From contig DQVU01000130.1 in NCBI GenBank assembly GCA_015661585.1, positions 1-10,267 on the forward strand: 10,267 nucleotides of DNA. Direction: 5' to 3'. Below, in pieces: positions 1 to 6,687 of the stretch. The position numbers and the translations under genes are program-made. How positions within the stretch are numbered: position 1 is the first letter of the stretch; the number at the start of each line of letters is the position of its first letter. A model generated the notes under the pieces. It was given only the letters and a program-made list of their open reading frames with translations. It did no database searches and was not told where the DNA came from. Origin of the DNA: Methanothermococcus okinawensis (lineage in GTDB: Archaea; AGJL01; Methanococci; Methanococcales; Methanococcaceae).

Positions 1-510
1 AGGTTGGCGGAGAAACTCCTTCAGGATGAGAAGGAGAGGGCTGAACATATGATGCTGGTAGATCTGGCAAGGAACGACGTCAGGAAGGTTTCAAAGCCAG
101 GATCTGTTAGATTAAAGAGGTTCTTTGAGGTGGTTAGATACAGTCATGTGCAACACATAGAGAGTGAAGTTGTTGGAGAGTTGAGAGAAGATATTACAAT
201 ATTCGATGCAGTGGAGGCGTCCTTTCCAGCAGGTACCTTAACTGGAGCACCTAAGTACAGGGCTATGGAGATAATAGATACCGTGGAGAGATCTAGGAGA
301 AGAGTGTATGGAGGGGCTGTAGGTTACTTCTCACTAAATAACTACGGAGACACTGCAATTGCAATAAGGATGGCTGAGATAGAGAGAGATAACCTTATAA
401 GGGTGAGGGCTGGAGCGGGAATAGTGGCGGACTCTATACCAGAGAATGAATACATAGAAACTGAGAGGAAGATGGCAGCAATTATGAGTGCCCTGAATGT
501 TAATAGATAA
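1..510 (+). CDS. trpE: Anthranilate synthase component I, C-terminal part (5' truncated by window)
   Basis: The aminating subunit TrpE turns chorismate into anthranilate, the first step of tryptophan synthesis, using ammonia from TrpG. The frame is open from base 1 with no start, so the gene begins upstream; about 170 of the usual 430-500 residues are present. They cover the conserved C-terminal part of the chorismate-binding fold. Recognisable blocks are DEKERAEHMMLVDLARND, VQHIESEVVGEL, FPAGTLTGAPKYRAMEIID, YGGAVGYFS, AIAIRM, and RAGAGIVADSIPENEYIET near the end. These are diagnostic of TrpE, as distinct from PabB, through the FPAGTLTGAPK-type motif and the trpG partner directly behind, though PabB-like use cannot be fully excluded without the N-terminal tryptophan-binding region. 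The stop TAA at 508-510 is 10 bp before the trpG start, so the two are almost certainly co-transcribed. Confidence 0.95.
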   Translation, partial: RLAEKLLQDEKERAEHMMLVDLARNDVRKVSKPGSVRLKRFFEVVRYSHVQHIESEVVGELREDITIFDAVEASFPAGTLTGAPKYRAMEIIDTVERSRRRVYGGAVGYFSLNNYGDTAIAIRMAEIERDNLIRVRAGAGIVADSIPENEYIETERKMAAIMSALNVNR

Positions 511-511
511 C

Positions 512-516
512 GGTGA
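512..516 (+). promoter_or_regulatory. Ribosome binding site of trpG (GGTGA)
   Basis: GGTGA lies four bases before the ATG at 521. It decides the trpG start: an in-frame ATG at 497 would add eight residues overlapping trpE and has no comparable site. Confidence 0.75.
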
Positions 517-520
517 AACT

Positions 521-1111
521 ATGATACTTATTATAGATAACAGGGATTCCTTTGTATGGAATTTGGCGGAGTATGCCTCTATCTACGACAGTGTAGAGGT
601 GGTGCCAAATACTATAACTGTGGAGGAGGTTAGAGAGATAGATCCCTCGGGAATTATCATCTCCCCAGGTCCTGGAAGTCCAGAGAAAAAGAGGGACGTT
701 GAGAACTGCCCAGATATTGTAAGGAGTGTAGATGTACCTATATTAGGTGTCTGTTTAGGGCATCAGATCATCGCTTATACCTTTGGGGGAAAGGTGGGGA
801 AGGTATCTCCTGTCCATGGTAAGGCGTCTCTAATAAAACATGATGGAAAGGGTATATTTAAAGGTGTAAAGAACCCTCTTATGGGAGGTAGATATCACTC
901 CCTGGCAGTGCTCGAGGTGCCTAAGGACTTTGAAGTTAGTGCTGTTACTGTAGGTGAGGAGAGAATAGTGATGGGTATAAGACATAGGTACAAACCTATT
1001 GAAGGGGTGCAGTTTCACCCTGAGAGTGTGCTTACAGAGTGGGAGAGTAAGGAAGGTTTGAAGATAATTAAAAATTTTGTGGATATTGCTAAGGAGTGGA
1101 GAAAGAAGTAA
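521..1111 (+). CDS. trpG: Anthranilate synthase component II, glutamine amidotransferase
   Basis: This 196-residue class I glutamine amidotransferase hydrolyses glutamine and passes ammonia to TrpE. The start at 521 gives the canonical beginning MILIIDNRDSFVWNLAEY. Visible motifs are the oxyanion segment SPGPGSP (about 48-54), the nucleophile elbow GVCLGHQ with Cys78, GRYHSLAV (123-130), and the triad end GVQFHPES with His166 and Glu168. Length and motifs match free-standing TrpG. It starts 10 bp after trpE, forming a two-gene trpE-trpG unit. No other trp gene follows within 500 bp, so trpD, trpC, trpF and trpBA must be elsewhere or upstream. A role shared with PabB (amphibolic TrpG/PabA) is possible in principle. 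Confidence 0.95.
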   Translation: MILIIDNRDSFVWNLAEYASIYDSVEVVPNTITVEEVREIDPSGIIISPGPGSPEKKRDVENCPDIVRSVDVPILGVCLGHQIIAYTFGGKVGKVSPVHGKASLIKHDGKGIFKGVKNPLMGGRYHSLAVLEVPKDFEVSAVTVGEERIVMGIRHRYKPIEGVQFHPESVLTEWESKEGLKIIKNFVDIAKEWRKK

Positions 1112-1239
1112 TAAATATACAATAAATAAAGAGTAAATCTATTATTACCTGTTGTAAGCCTTTAGGATTAAAAGACGGCATGAGATTTTTTAACTTTTCT
1201 ACTCAAAGGTGTCTAATTCCAACGATATCGTAAGATAGG

Positions 1240-1262
1240 TGTTTTTTATCCTTTTATTTTAT
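1240..1262 (+). terminator. Possible U-rich transcription terminator of trpEG
   Basis: The stretch holds a run of six T and two runs of four T, separated by short interruptions, about 130 bp after the trpG stop. Archaeal intrinsic termination relies on such U-rich tracts without an obligatory hairpin. Another T-rich tract at 1184-1199 is an alternative. The call is by composition only. Confidence 0.3.
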
Positions 1263-1331
1263 AGCCAAAACATTAATAATAAATTAAAAATAAAAAAAAT
1301 ATAATAAGTAAAAAAAAATAACAGAAAAAAT

Positions 1332-1460
1332 GAGGTAAAAACCTTTAAAAAAGATGGGTTAACAGAAATTCCCCTGCTTCTCTAGTACTTATGATAGCTC
1401 AAAGGGATAACGGTTAGATTTTTCTTCTTCACTCTTTTTATTCTTTGTTAAGTTCTAATA
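1332..1460 (+). repeat. Intergenic element family, copy A
   Basis: Left core GAGGTAAAAACCTTTAAAAA begins at 1332 and ends in GGGTTAAC at 1363. It aligns by eye with copy B (6453-6483). Further matches are CTTCTCTAGT against CTTCCCAGTG, GGGATA (1404-1409) against GGGATA in B, and a T-rich tail with TTCTTTGTTAAGTTC against TTCTTTATTTCAACTC. The central hairpin is weak here (TTCCC 1369-1373 with GGGA 1404-1407). It lies about 150 bp before the HD gene in the same orientation. Confidence 0.45.
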
Positions 1461-1597
1461 CTTTTATATTTTTTTAATATTTTATATTAATTTTTATAAT
1501 ACATTATTATTTTTATCGAGGTCCTTAATGATTGTTATTGTTTAAAAAGTAATCAATTATAATAAAATAAGTAAAAATCACACCATATAAAAACAAC

Positions 1598-1603
1598 GGG
1601 TGA
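1598..1603 (+). promoter_or_regulatory. Ribosome binding site of the HD gene (GGGTGA)
   Basis: GGGTGA stands five bases before ATG at 1609. The GTG at 1600 lies inside this site and would be an unlikely start, so 1609 is preferred. Confidence 0.7.
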
Positions 1604-1608
1604 ATAAA

Positions 1609-2394
1609 ATGGAGGATAAAAAAATAGAATCACCGAAAAATAGTAAAAAAATGGAAAATGAAAAAAGGACAGAATATAAGAGAAAGAGGTATTCCCTTGA
1701 GGATCTTATATCCTTAGCAGAGGAGATAAAAGATAAAGTCCTAAGAGAGAAAGTTATAGAATTTCTGAAGAATCCCTTTCCAACACATAAGGATATTGAA
1801 AGTACAAACGTCCCTCTTGAGGACTCACCTGCCAGTATTAGATGGCATCACAAGTATAAAGGGGGTTTAATTGAACACACCCTCGCTACAACAAAGATAG
1901 CGTTGAAGATAGCAGAGGCTCTTGAGGAGGTATATAACCTAAGCATCAACAAAGATGTGCTGATAGCAGGGGGACTACTTCATGACATTATGAAACCCTT
2001 TAACTATATAGAGGATATTGAAGGTGAGAGGTACGATCACATCCCAAAGTTCCACTTAGAACATCTTACCTTAGTAGTTGCCGAACTCTACAAGAGGGAT
2101 TTCCCTATAGAGGTTATAAAGGTGGTGGCCTCCCATCATGGAGAGTATGGATCTATGAAGCCAGATTCCATAGAGGGATGGATCCTTCACTATGCAGATA
2201 CTATAGACGCTTTTCTAAACGATATCGCTATTAGGATATGTCAGGCGAGGGCTAAGGATATAGGAATAGATGAGATTGAGATATACAACCTATTTACACC
2301 CTTGAAAATATACGAGATTAGGACTAGAGAAGGTAGGGAGAAGTTAAGAGAGAGGTTAAGTGAGATATTTAATGTAGAGGGTGAAAAAGAGTAG
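1609..2394 (+). CDS. HD-domain phosphohydrolase, YhaM/COG3481-like
   Basis: The protein has 261 residues. The first 27 or so are lysine- and glutamate-rich and probably disordered. The rest is an HD metal-dependent phosphohydrolase domain: GGLIEHTLA with His90, GGLLHDIMKP with the His125-Asp126 doublet, EH at 151-152, ASHHGEYG with His176-His177, and ILHYADTIDAF with Asp197. This order, with SHHGEYGS followed by ILHYAD, resembles the HD domain of bacterial YhaM 3'-5' exoribonucleases. The N-terminal OB nucleic-acid-binding domain of YhaM is absent, so an RNase role is only an inference; nucleotide or cyclic-nucleotide hydrolysis is equally possible. It is a single-gene unit with long gaps on both sides, and a strong hairpin follows its stop. 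Confidence 0.8.
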   Translation: MEDKKIESPKNSKKMENEKRTEYKRKRYSLEDLISLAEEIKDKVLREKVIEFLKNPFPTHKDIESTNVPLEDSPASIRWHHKYKGGLIEHTLATTKIALKIAEALEEVYNLSINKDVLIAGGLLHDIMKPFNYIEDIEGERYDHIPKFHLEHLTLVVAELYKRDFPIEVIKVVASHHGEYGSMKPDSIEGWILHYADTIDAFLNDIAIRICQARAKDIGIDEIEIYNLFTPLKIYEIRTREGREKLRERLSEIFNVEGEKE

Positions 2395-2406
2395 AACAAT
2401 TAGTCC

Positions 2407-2464
2407 CGCCAGAGAGAAGTAAAAAATAACAACAGAGTGATTTTTCTCTGGTGCCAGGTGCTGG
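2407..2464 (+). other. Two adjacent stem-loops after the HD gene; candidate structured RNA or 3' processing signal
   Basis: Bases 2407-2420 pair with 2440-2453 in a continuous 14-bp helix (11 Watson-Crick pairs, three G-U) around a 19-nt loop. CCAG (2454-2457) and CTGG (2461-2464) form a four-pair hairpin directly abutting it. The G-U pairs exist only in the + transcript; on the other strand they become A-C mismatches. It starts 13 bp after the HD stop. No run of T follows immediately, so it is not a typical bacterial-style terminator. Segment 2444-2449 (TTCTCT) could instead pair with 2466-2471 (AGAGAA), an alternative fold. Confidence 0.5.
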
Positions 2465-2587
2465 GAGAGAAGGAATTGAGTGCAATCGGTAGAGAATAGA
2501 TAAACTTGATAATTTTCTATTTATTAATTTTTATAATCTTACAAGTGAAAACCTCACCCTTAGAGTGAAGAAGAGATTGTTGTTATT

Positions 2588-2609
2588 AAAAACTAATTTC
2601 CATTAAAGT
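2588..2609 (+). repeat. Short intergenic repeat, copy R3
   Basis: It contains ACTAATTTCCATTAAAGT and matches the copy at 6621-6642 (minus strand) at 20 of 22 positions. It lies 194 bp after the HD stop, in the same orientation as that gene. Confidence 0.6.
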
Positions 2610-2808
2610 CTTGTTAGGGAGAATTTTGTATGGAAACTAAGAGTTATAACGGAATTCTTTCACTATATCCTAATATTCAGAAACGTCTTGAGATATGGAT
2701 ATAATATATTTTTTATTATATTTATTTTTTAATTATTATTATTTTTATTATTCAGAAATATTTAGAAGAAGATAAATTTTTAAATATTTAATTTTTATTT
2801 AATTTTAT

Positions 2809-3321
2809 TTATATCTTACTTACCACAACCTCAAGAGCCTTCATAAAGGCATTCTTCTCAGGTATTACAACTGCAACTGGTACCCTTACAACTTTCTCAA
2901 TACTGGAACTTACTATAGGTGCACATATTATAGCCTTGACCCCCTCTCTCTCCGCCTGGATGGCAGCAACTATACAGTCCTCCAAGGAATTTGCAGGATA
3001 CTCCTTCAATAGGTATTCCTTACCCTGGACTTTAAACACCTTAGTTTTTATATTATTTAGAGAGGGCCTGGCAGCAATAACTGCTATCTTATCCATTTCC
3101 TCATCTTTCATTTCAAATTTTTTTACAGTATCAACTATTTTTTTAAGAGTGGATACCCTAAAATCTCCTCCCTGAAGTATCTTGTAGAGGGTACTGTATG
3201 GAATGTCTGATATTTTTGAGAACTCCTTCAGGGAAATGTTAAGTTCCAGTAGTACCCTTTTAAATTCCTCTGCAAACCTGTTTGAATCTATGCTTAACAG
3301 AAGTCTCTCGTAGGCTCTCAT
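2809..3321 (-). CDS. Helix-turn-helix transcriptional regulator coupled to methionine synthase
   Basis: This is a 170-residue, two-domain predicted regulator. Residues about 15-68 form an XRE/lambda-repressor-like helix-turn-helix, with LKEFSKISDIPYSTLYKIL as helices 2-3 and FRVSTLKKIVDTVKKF after it. Residues about 77-170 look like a small alpha/beta ligand domain: KIAVIAARPS, a strand-helix with AAIQAEREGVKAIICAP, then VPVAVVIPEKNAFMKAL. This pattern recalls the PrpR N-terminal sensor type and archaeal COG1709 regulators; both are memory-based comparisons. The ATG overlaps the metE stop as ATGA (3318-3321), so translation is probably coupled. Context suggests control of methionine or methyl metabolism, possibly autoregulation, but no operator was identified. 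Confidence 0.75.
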   Translation of the reverse strand: MRAYERLLLSIDSNRFAEEFKRVLLELNISLKEFSKISDIPYSTLYKILQGGDFRVSTLKKIVDTVKKFEMKDEEMDKIAVIAARPSLNNIKTKVFKVQGKEYLLKEYPANSLEDCIVAAIQAEREGVKAIICAPIVSSSIEKVVRVPVAVVIPEKNAFMKALEVVVSKI

Positions 3322-4295
3322 AATCTCTCCCTTAACTCCCTCTCAAACTCCTCCGAGGCATTAACCATAACCTTCAACTTCTCATAGGCCACATCTACAG
3401 GTAGAAGCCTCATACCACAGTCTGGATCCACCATGATGTATTCATTTAACCTCTTCAACAACTCTTCATTACTCTGTACCTCTGAAAATAAAGGGTTGTT
3501 CTTTAGTATCTCCAGGGCCTCATTTAGTAGATCCTTAACATCCTCAATGGACTCCACCGACTTTACCTTGGTGTTTATACATCCAAAACCTATTTTTTTA
3601 TTTGTTTCCTCCAATATATCTAAATTTTTTCTATTAGATGCAAACTCGTGATCTAGAATATCTACGTTGAAGGTGTTCAACTCCTGGAAGATATCTGAGA
3701 CATCTCCACATACATGTAGAACTACAGGGATCTTGATATTTTCACTTATCCTTTTAATCGCCCTCCTTGCAGTATTTAAATCGTAGAGACCTGTGGATAG
3801 TATAGGTTCATCTATCTGTATCATAGACACGTAATCCTGGATAGATTCTACCTCCCTCTTCAGTGCATTTGCCAGATCGTATATTAAGGTTTCGTCCCTG
3901 TTGTCTGTGTAGTAGTCTTCCACCCTCACAGATCCTGCAATGGTACAGGGTCCTGTTATTATTCCTTTGATTCCCTTTTTTTCATTGGAGTATTTGTTTA
4001 TTATCTTCCTAACGAACTTTATATCCTTTAAGGTAATAGGTTCAAGGAATTCAACCTTTCCCACAACCCTTTTACCCTCAAAACCGTAGAGACCATTTAC
4101 AAATATCTCCACCATATCTCCCCTTACCTGCCCATCACTTACTATATCTATACCTGCATTTAACTGATCCCTAACTGCCCTCTCAATAGCGTATCGGTAC
4201 CTGTCGTAGATACCAAAGACATCCAATGCCTTCTCCCATAGATTCTCAGGTTCCTTTGTAACCACTGGATAACTACCAACTACAGTTTTTATCAT
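3318..4295 (-). CDS. metE: Archaeal core-type methionine synthase (MetE C-terminal-domain family)
   Basis: This 325-residue protein corresponds to the catalytic C-terminal barrel of MetE without the N-terminal folate-binding half. That is the usual length in methanogens, where the methyl donor is a corrinoid (methylcobalamin or a corrinoid protein) rather than methyl-folate. It transfers the methyl group to homocysteine. The zinc ligands are visible as His194 and Cys196 (VLHVCGDV), Glu217 (LDHEFA) and Cys293 (DPDCGMR). QIDEP at 160-164 carries the Asp162 expected to hold the homocysteine amine. The start is MIKTVVGSYP at 4295, preceded by an AGTGGT site; a GTG at 4304 would add three residues. 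It is the first gene of a two-gene operon, and its TGA overlaps the ATG of the HTH regulator. Confidence 0.92.
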   Translation of the reverse strand: MIKTVVGSYPVVTKEPENLWEKALDVFGIYDRYRYAIERAVRDQLNAGIDIVSDGQVRGDMVEIFVNGLYGFEGKRVVGKVEFLEPITLKDIKFVRKIINKYSNEKKGIKGIITGPCTIAGSVRVEDYYTDNRDETLIYDLANALKREVESIQDYVSMIQIDEPILSTGLYDLNTARRAIKRISENIKIPVVLHVCGDVSDIFQELNTFNVDILDHEFASNRKNLDILEETNKKIGFGCINTKVKSVESIEDVKDLLNEALEILKNNPLFSEVQSNEELLKRLNEYIMVDPDCGMRLLPVDVAYEKLKVMVNASEEFERELRERL

Positions 4296-4304
4296 AACAA
4301 CCAC

Positions 4305-4338
4305 TAAAATTAAACTATCTAATGATACTAACTAAGGT
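4305..4338 (-). repeat. Short intergenic repeat, probable diverged copy R5
   Basis: On the minus strand it reads ACCTTAGTT, then CATTA, then TAGT at spacing close to the copy at 9781-9803. It is diverged and AT-rich, so the call is tentative. It ends about 10 bp before the methionine synthase start. Confidence 0.3.
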
Positions 4339-4344
4339 ACATTA

Positions 4345-4469
4345 TCTTACAACTCTTATAATCTCCTACCAGCGAGAGATTCATTCTCCCAATGTTTTAA
4401 TAAGATATTCTACTCCCAGTGCCCAGAATGTCTGGAAAGATAAACACTTCTTTTTTTAGAAGGTTTAAC
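4345..4469 (-). repeat. Intergenic element family, copy C
   Basis: On the minus strand the left core (4469 to 4439) reads GTTAAACCTTCTAAAAAAAG and ends in GTTTATC. A hairpin follows, TTCCAG (4437-4432) with CTGGGA (4419-4414), 12-nt loop. One of its pairs is G-U on this strand but a mismatch on the other. After it GTAGAA resembles TAGAA in copy B. The tail shares CTGGTAGGA with copy D (7793-7801). It sits between the ade end and the metE start, oriented towards metE. Confidence 0.45.
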
Positions 4470-4544
4470 AATTTCGATTTTAACTAATAACTATTTACCT
4501 ATTTTTATTAATAATTAAAAATAACTATATATTATTTTTTTTAA

Positions 4545-4571
4545 TTTAACCTTTACTAGAGAAAGGTTAAA
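4545..4571 (-). terminator. Perfect 10-bp hairpin embracing the ade stop codon
   Basis: TTTAACCTTT (4545-4554) and AAAGGTTAAA (4562-4571) are perfect inverted repeats with a 7-nt loop. The ade stop TAA (4569-4567) is inside the stem. On the minus strand the stem is followed by A-rich, not T-rich, sequence; the first T run comes about 35 nt later. So it may be a terminator, an RNA stability element, or neither. Confidence 0.4.
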
Positions 4572-6273
4572 CTATTAAATCAACTACTTTATTGTCCTTT
4601 ATAAGACCAAAATCTGTTATCTTCAGATCTGGGATCACAGAGAGGGTTAAAAAGGACATAGTTAGAAAGAGATCTCCTTTAAAAAAGCCGTAGTCTTTAA
4701 TTGTATCCTCTATAGACAATATCTTTCGGTATATGTACTCTCCATCATATCCCATTATACCACCAACTTCCAATTTAAGAGATTCTACAACCTCTCCCTC
4801 CTCTACGACGATGAAACCTCCTCCCATATCCTTTAAACTATTAACAGCAAGTGTTATATCTCTGAGATCATTTCCAACTACCACTACATTGTGGCTATCA
4901 TGGGCATAGGATGAGGCCAAAGTACCCCTTTTCAAGAGTTTAATTAAACCCTTACCTATATTACCCGTGTTCTTGTGTCTCTCTACAACGTATATTCTAT
5001 TCAGTCTGTTTCCCTCTAACTCTTCTATTACCCTGGGGACCTCCAGGATTTCCTCCTTTGTAATTAGGGAATCCTTTACAGGTACAATGATCCTCGCAGA
5101 TCTATTCTCTTCAACATCTATATCTATCCCTCTTATCAAAAAATCCTCCTCTGATTTGTAAGTGTAATTCAATTTATTACTATCTTTGATATATTTTTTA
5201 TATATTTCACTGTTACCTCTACTCTTTGATCTAAAAATAGGATACTCCTCTAAGAACCTTCCCTTTATTATAACCTTGTCTATCTTAAATTCCTCCAAGT
5301 TATCGAAGATAATGAGATCTCCGTAGTTGGAAGGTTTTATCCCTACCTCAAAGTTGAAGTAGTTTGCAGGGTTGACAGTCACCATCTGGATTGCCTCTAT
5401 AGGAGATACATATTTAGTGGCCTTCCTTAAGATCTTTAATAGATAACCTTCCCTTAGATCTCTTATAGATATATCGTCACTTACAAGTAGTATATTCCTT
5501 ATATCCCCAATCTCCTCTCTAATCTTTAAGAGATGGATATTCTTAGAGACTGTCCCTTCTCTTACCATCACCTTCATACCTAACCTCAACTTCTCCAGAA
5601 CCTCCTCCTGAGAGGTGCACTCATGATCTGACATTATACCCTTTCCAATGTATAAATTTAGATCTAAACCTCTCAACTTAGGAGCATGACCATCTACTAT
5701 CTTAGAGTATCTCTTGGCAATCTCTATCTTCTTCACTATCTTCTCATCTTCATTTATAACACCGATGTAATTCATTACCTCTCCAAGGCCAAGTATCCTA
5801 TCCTTATATAAGGGATTCTTAAACAACTTCTCTACATCTTCAACTGTGATCTCCGCCCCACTGGTTTCCATCTCTGTTGCCGGTACACAGGATGGAACCA
5901 TACAGTAAACTTCAAGTACTCTACAACTGTTTATCATAAATTCAATACCTTTAACTCCCAATACGTTGGCAATCTCATGAGGGTCTATTACAACCTTGGA
6001 GACGCCATTTATCAGGGCATACTTTTCAAACTCTGAGGGTATAACATGAGAGGATTCTATATGGATATGGCTATCTATGAAGGTTGGAGATACATACCTA
6101 CCCTTTAAATCTAACACTTTGATATCTGTTTTTACGTATCTCCTTAACCTGTTAATATTCACCTCATCCTGATAATCGACGAAAAGGATCCTATCCTTTA
6201 GTATGCCTATGTTACCCTTCAGGATTTCTCCGGTATATACATTGATTATATTGCCGTTTTTTAAAAGTAGCAT
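4567..6273 (-). CDS. ade: Adenine deaminase
   Basis: The 568-residue enzyme belongs to the amidohydrolase superfamily (AdeC type) and converts adenine to hypoxanthine and ammonia in purine salvage. The metal-binding barrel shows DSHIHIESS with His69 and His71, DPHEIANV with His99-Glu100, Glu165 in GLGEVMN, DGHAPKLRG with His196, SDHECTS with His217, and SDDIS with Asp266-Asp267. The C-terminal region has the AdeC hallmarks SYAHDSHNVVVVGND, GGGFIVVEEG and SVIPDLKITDFGLI. The chosen ATG at 6273 follows AGGAAAGGGAAG; an in-frame TTG at 6306 would add 11 residues and is less likely. It is an independent unit with gaps of about 270 and 410 bp. Confidence 0.95.
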   Translation of the reverse strand: MLLLKNGNIINVYTGEILKGNIGILKDRILFVDYQDEVNINRLRRYVKTDIKVLDLKGRYVSPTFIDSHIHIESSHVIPSEFEKYALINGVSKVVIDPHEIANVLGVKGIEFMINSCRVLEVYCMVPSCVPATEMETSGAEITVEDVEKLFKNPLYKDRILGLGEVMNYIGVINEDEKIVKKIEIAKRYSKIVDGHAPKLRGLDLNLYIGKGIMSDHECTSQEEVLEKLRLGMKVMVREGTVSKNIHLLKIREEIGDIRNILLVSDDISIRDLREGYLLKILRKATKYVSPIEAIQMVTVNPANYFNFEVGIKPSNYGDLIIFDNLEEFKIDKVIIKGRFLEEYPIFRSKSRGNSEIYKKYIKDSNKLNYTYKSEEDFLIRGIDIDVEENRSARIIVPVKDSLITKEEILEVPRVIEELEGNRLNRIYVVERHKNTGNIGKGLIKLLKRGTLASSYAHDSHNVVVVGNDLRDITLAVNSLKDMGGGFIVVEEGEVVESLKLEVGGIMGYDGEYIYRKILSIEDTIKDYGFFKGDLFLTMSFLTLSVIPDLKITDFGLIKDNKVVDLIV

Positions 6274-6452
6274 ATTCTTCCCTTTCCTACTGATAGTTAA
6301 ATACAAATATCTAATAGATCTTTCCTGAACACTAAAGTAGATATATCTCTTTTTCTTTTTTACAACTTCTCCATTATTTTTTTATATTATTTTATAATAA
6401 ATTTTTATAGTAATAAACAAAAAAAATAGTAAAAGATTAGTGAATAAAAAAA

Positions 6453-6585
6453 GAGATAAAAACTTCTAAGAAAAGGGATTAACTGAGATCTGCATTACTT
6501 CCCAGTGCACAGTGTAGTCCTGGGATAGAACTTATTTTATTTTTTCATCCGTATTCGTTCTTTATTTCAACTCGAACATTGGAGG
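6453..6585 (+). repeat. Intergenic element family, copy B
   Basis: The left core GAGATAAAAACTTCTAAGAA starts at 6453 and ends in GGGATTAAC at 6483, aligning with copy A. A hairpin pairs TCCCAG (6500-6505) with CTGGGA (6520-6525) around 14 nt, and can lengthen by two pairs across a bulged T. GGGATAGAAC follows, as in copy C. The tail has CATCCGT, shared with copy D as ACATCCGT. This is the only copy not oriented with its downstream gene. Confidence 0.45.
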
Positions 6586-6610
6586 AAGGGATTCTCTGAA
6601 TATTCTTTCT

Positions 6611-6642
6611 TTTAGTCACTACTTTAATGGGAACTAGTTTTT
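6611..6642 (-). repeat. Short intergenic repeat, copy R2
   Basis: On the minus strand it contains TAGTTCCCATTAAAGTAGT (6636-6618), identical over 19 bp to 9785-9803. It starts 46 bp after the MBL stop, in that gene's orientation. An open frame through it (6673 to 6545, 42 codons, no ATG) reads LVPIKVVTKRK. Confidence 0.75.
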
Positions 6643-6687
6643 TATTTTTATTATTATTTTGATGGAACCAAGATTATAAATTATTAA

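Larger units (their letters stand above)
1112..1608. other. 497-bp intergenic region between trpG and the HD gene
   Basis: Very AT-rich and without a credible gene. It contains T-rich stretches after trpG, a perfect 10-bp palindrome ACGATATCGT at 1222-1231, a weak copy of the short repeat around 1261-1290, copy A of the intergenic element (1332-1460), and several TATA-like stretches (for example 1465-1500). The ribosome binding site of the next gene is at 1598-1603. Confidence 0.7.
2395..2808. other. 414-bp gap between convergent HD and HTH genes
   Basis: There is no credible protein gene. From left to right it holds a strong RNA-type hairpin (2407-2453) with a small one abutting it (2454-2464), a copy of the short repeat (2588-2609), a 24-codon open frame at 2630-2704 that I do not call, and an almost pure A/T stretch from about 2700 to 2808. 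Confidence 0.6.
6274..6687. other. 414-bp gap between the MBL-fold gene and ade
   Basis: It contains, in minus-strand gene order: a copy of the short repeat (6642-6618) 46 bp after the MBL stop; copy B of the intergenic element (6453-6585), lying in the opposite orientation to both neighbouring genes; a U-rich minus-strand tract at about 6466-6441 that could end MBL transcription; and an AT-rich area (6340-6420) with TATA-like stretches that could hold the ade promoter. I see no credible protein gene. Confidence 0.6.

Noticed and set aside
830..1018. Open frame on the minus strand inside trpG
   Set aside because: Shadow of a well-supported gene with catalytic motifs on the other strand.
1600..1608. 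GTG start adding three residues to the HD protein
   Set aside because: The GTG is part of the GGGTGA ribosome binding site for the ATG at 1609.
2630..2704. 24-codon frame (METKSYNGIL...) with AGGGAGA eight bases upstream
   Set aside because: Too short to support as a gene without conservation data, though the ribosome-site-like sequence is reasonable.
2936..3175. Open frame on the plus strand inside the HTH gene
   Set aside because: Shadow; the minus strand has a clear HTH and an operon overlap.
4320..4470. Plus-strand open stretches in copy C (for example SYNSYNLLPARDSFSQC)
   Set aside because: No start codon or ribosome site; the frame aligned with copy D contains stops at matching positions in both.
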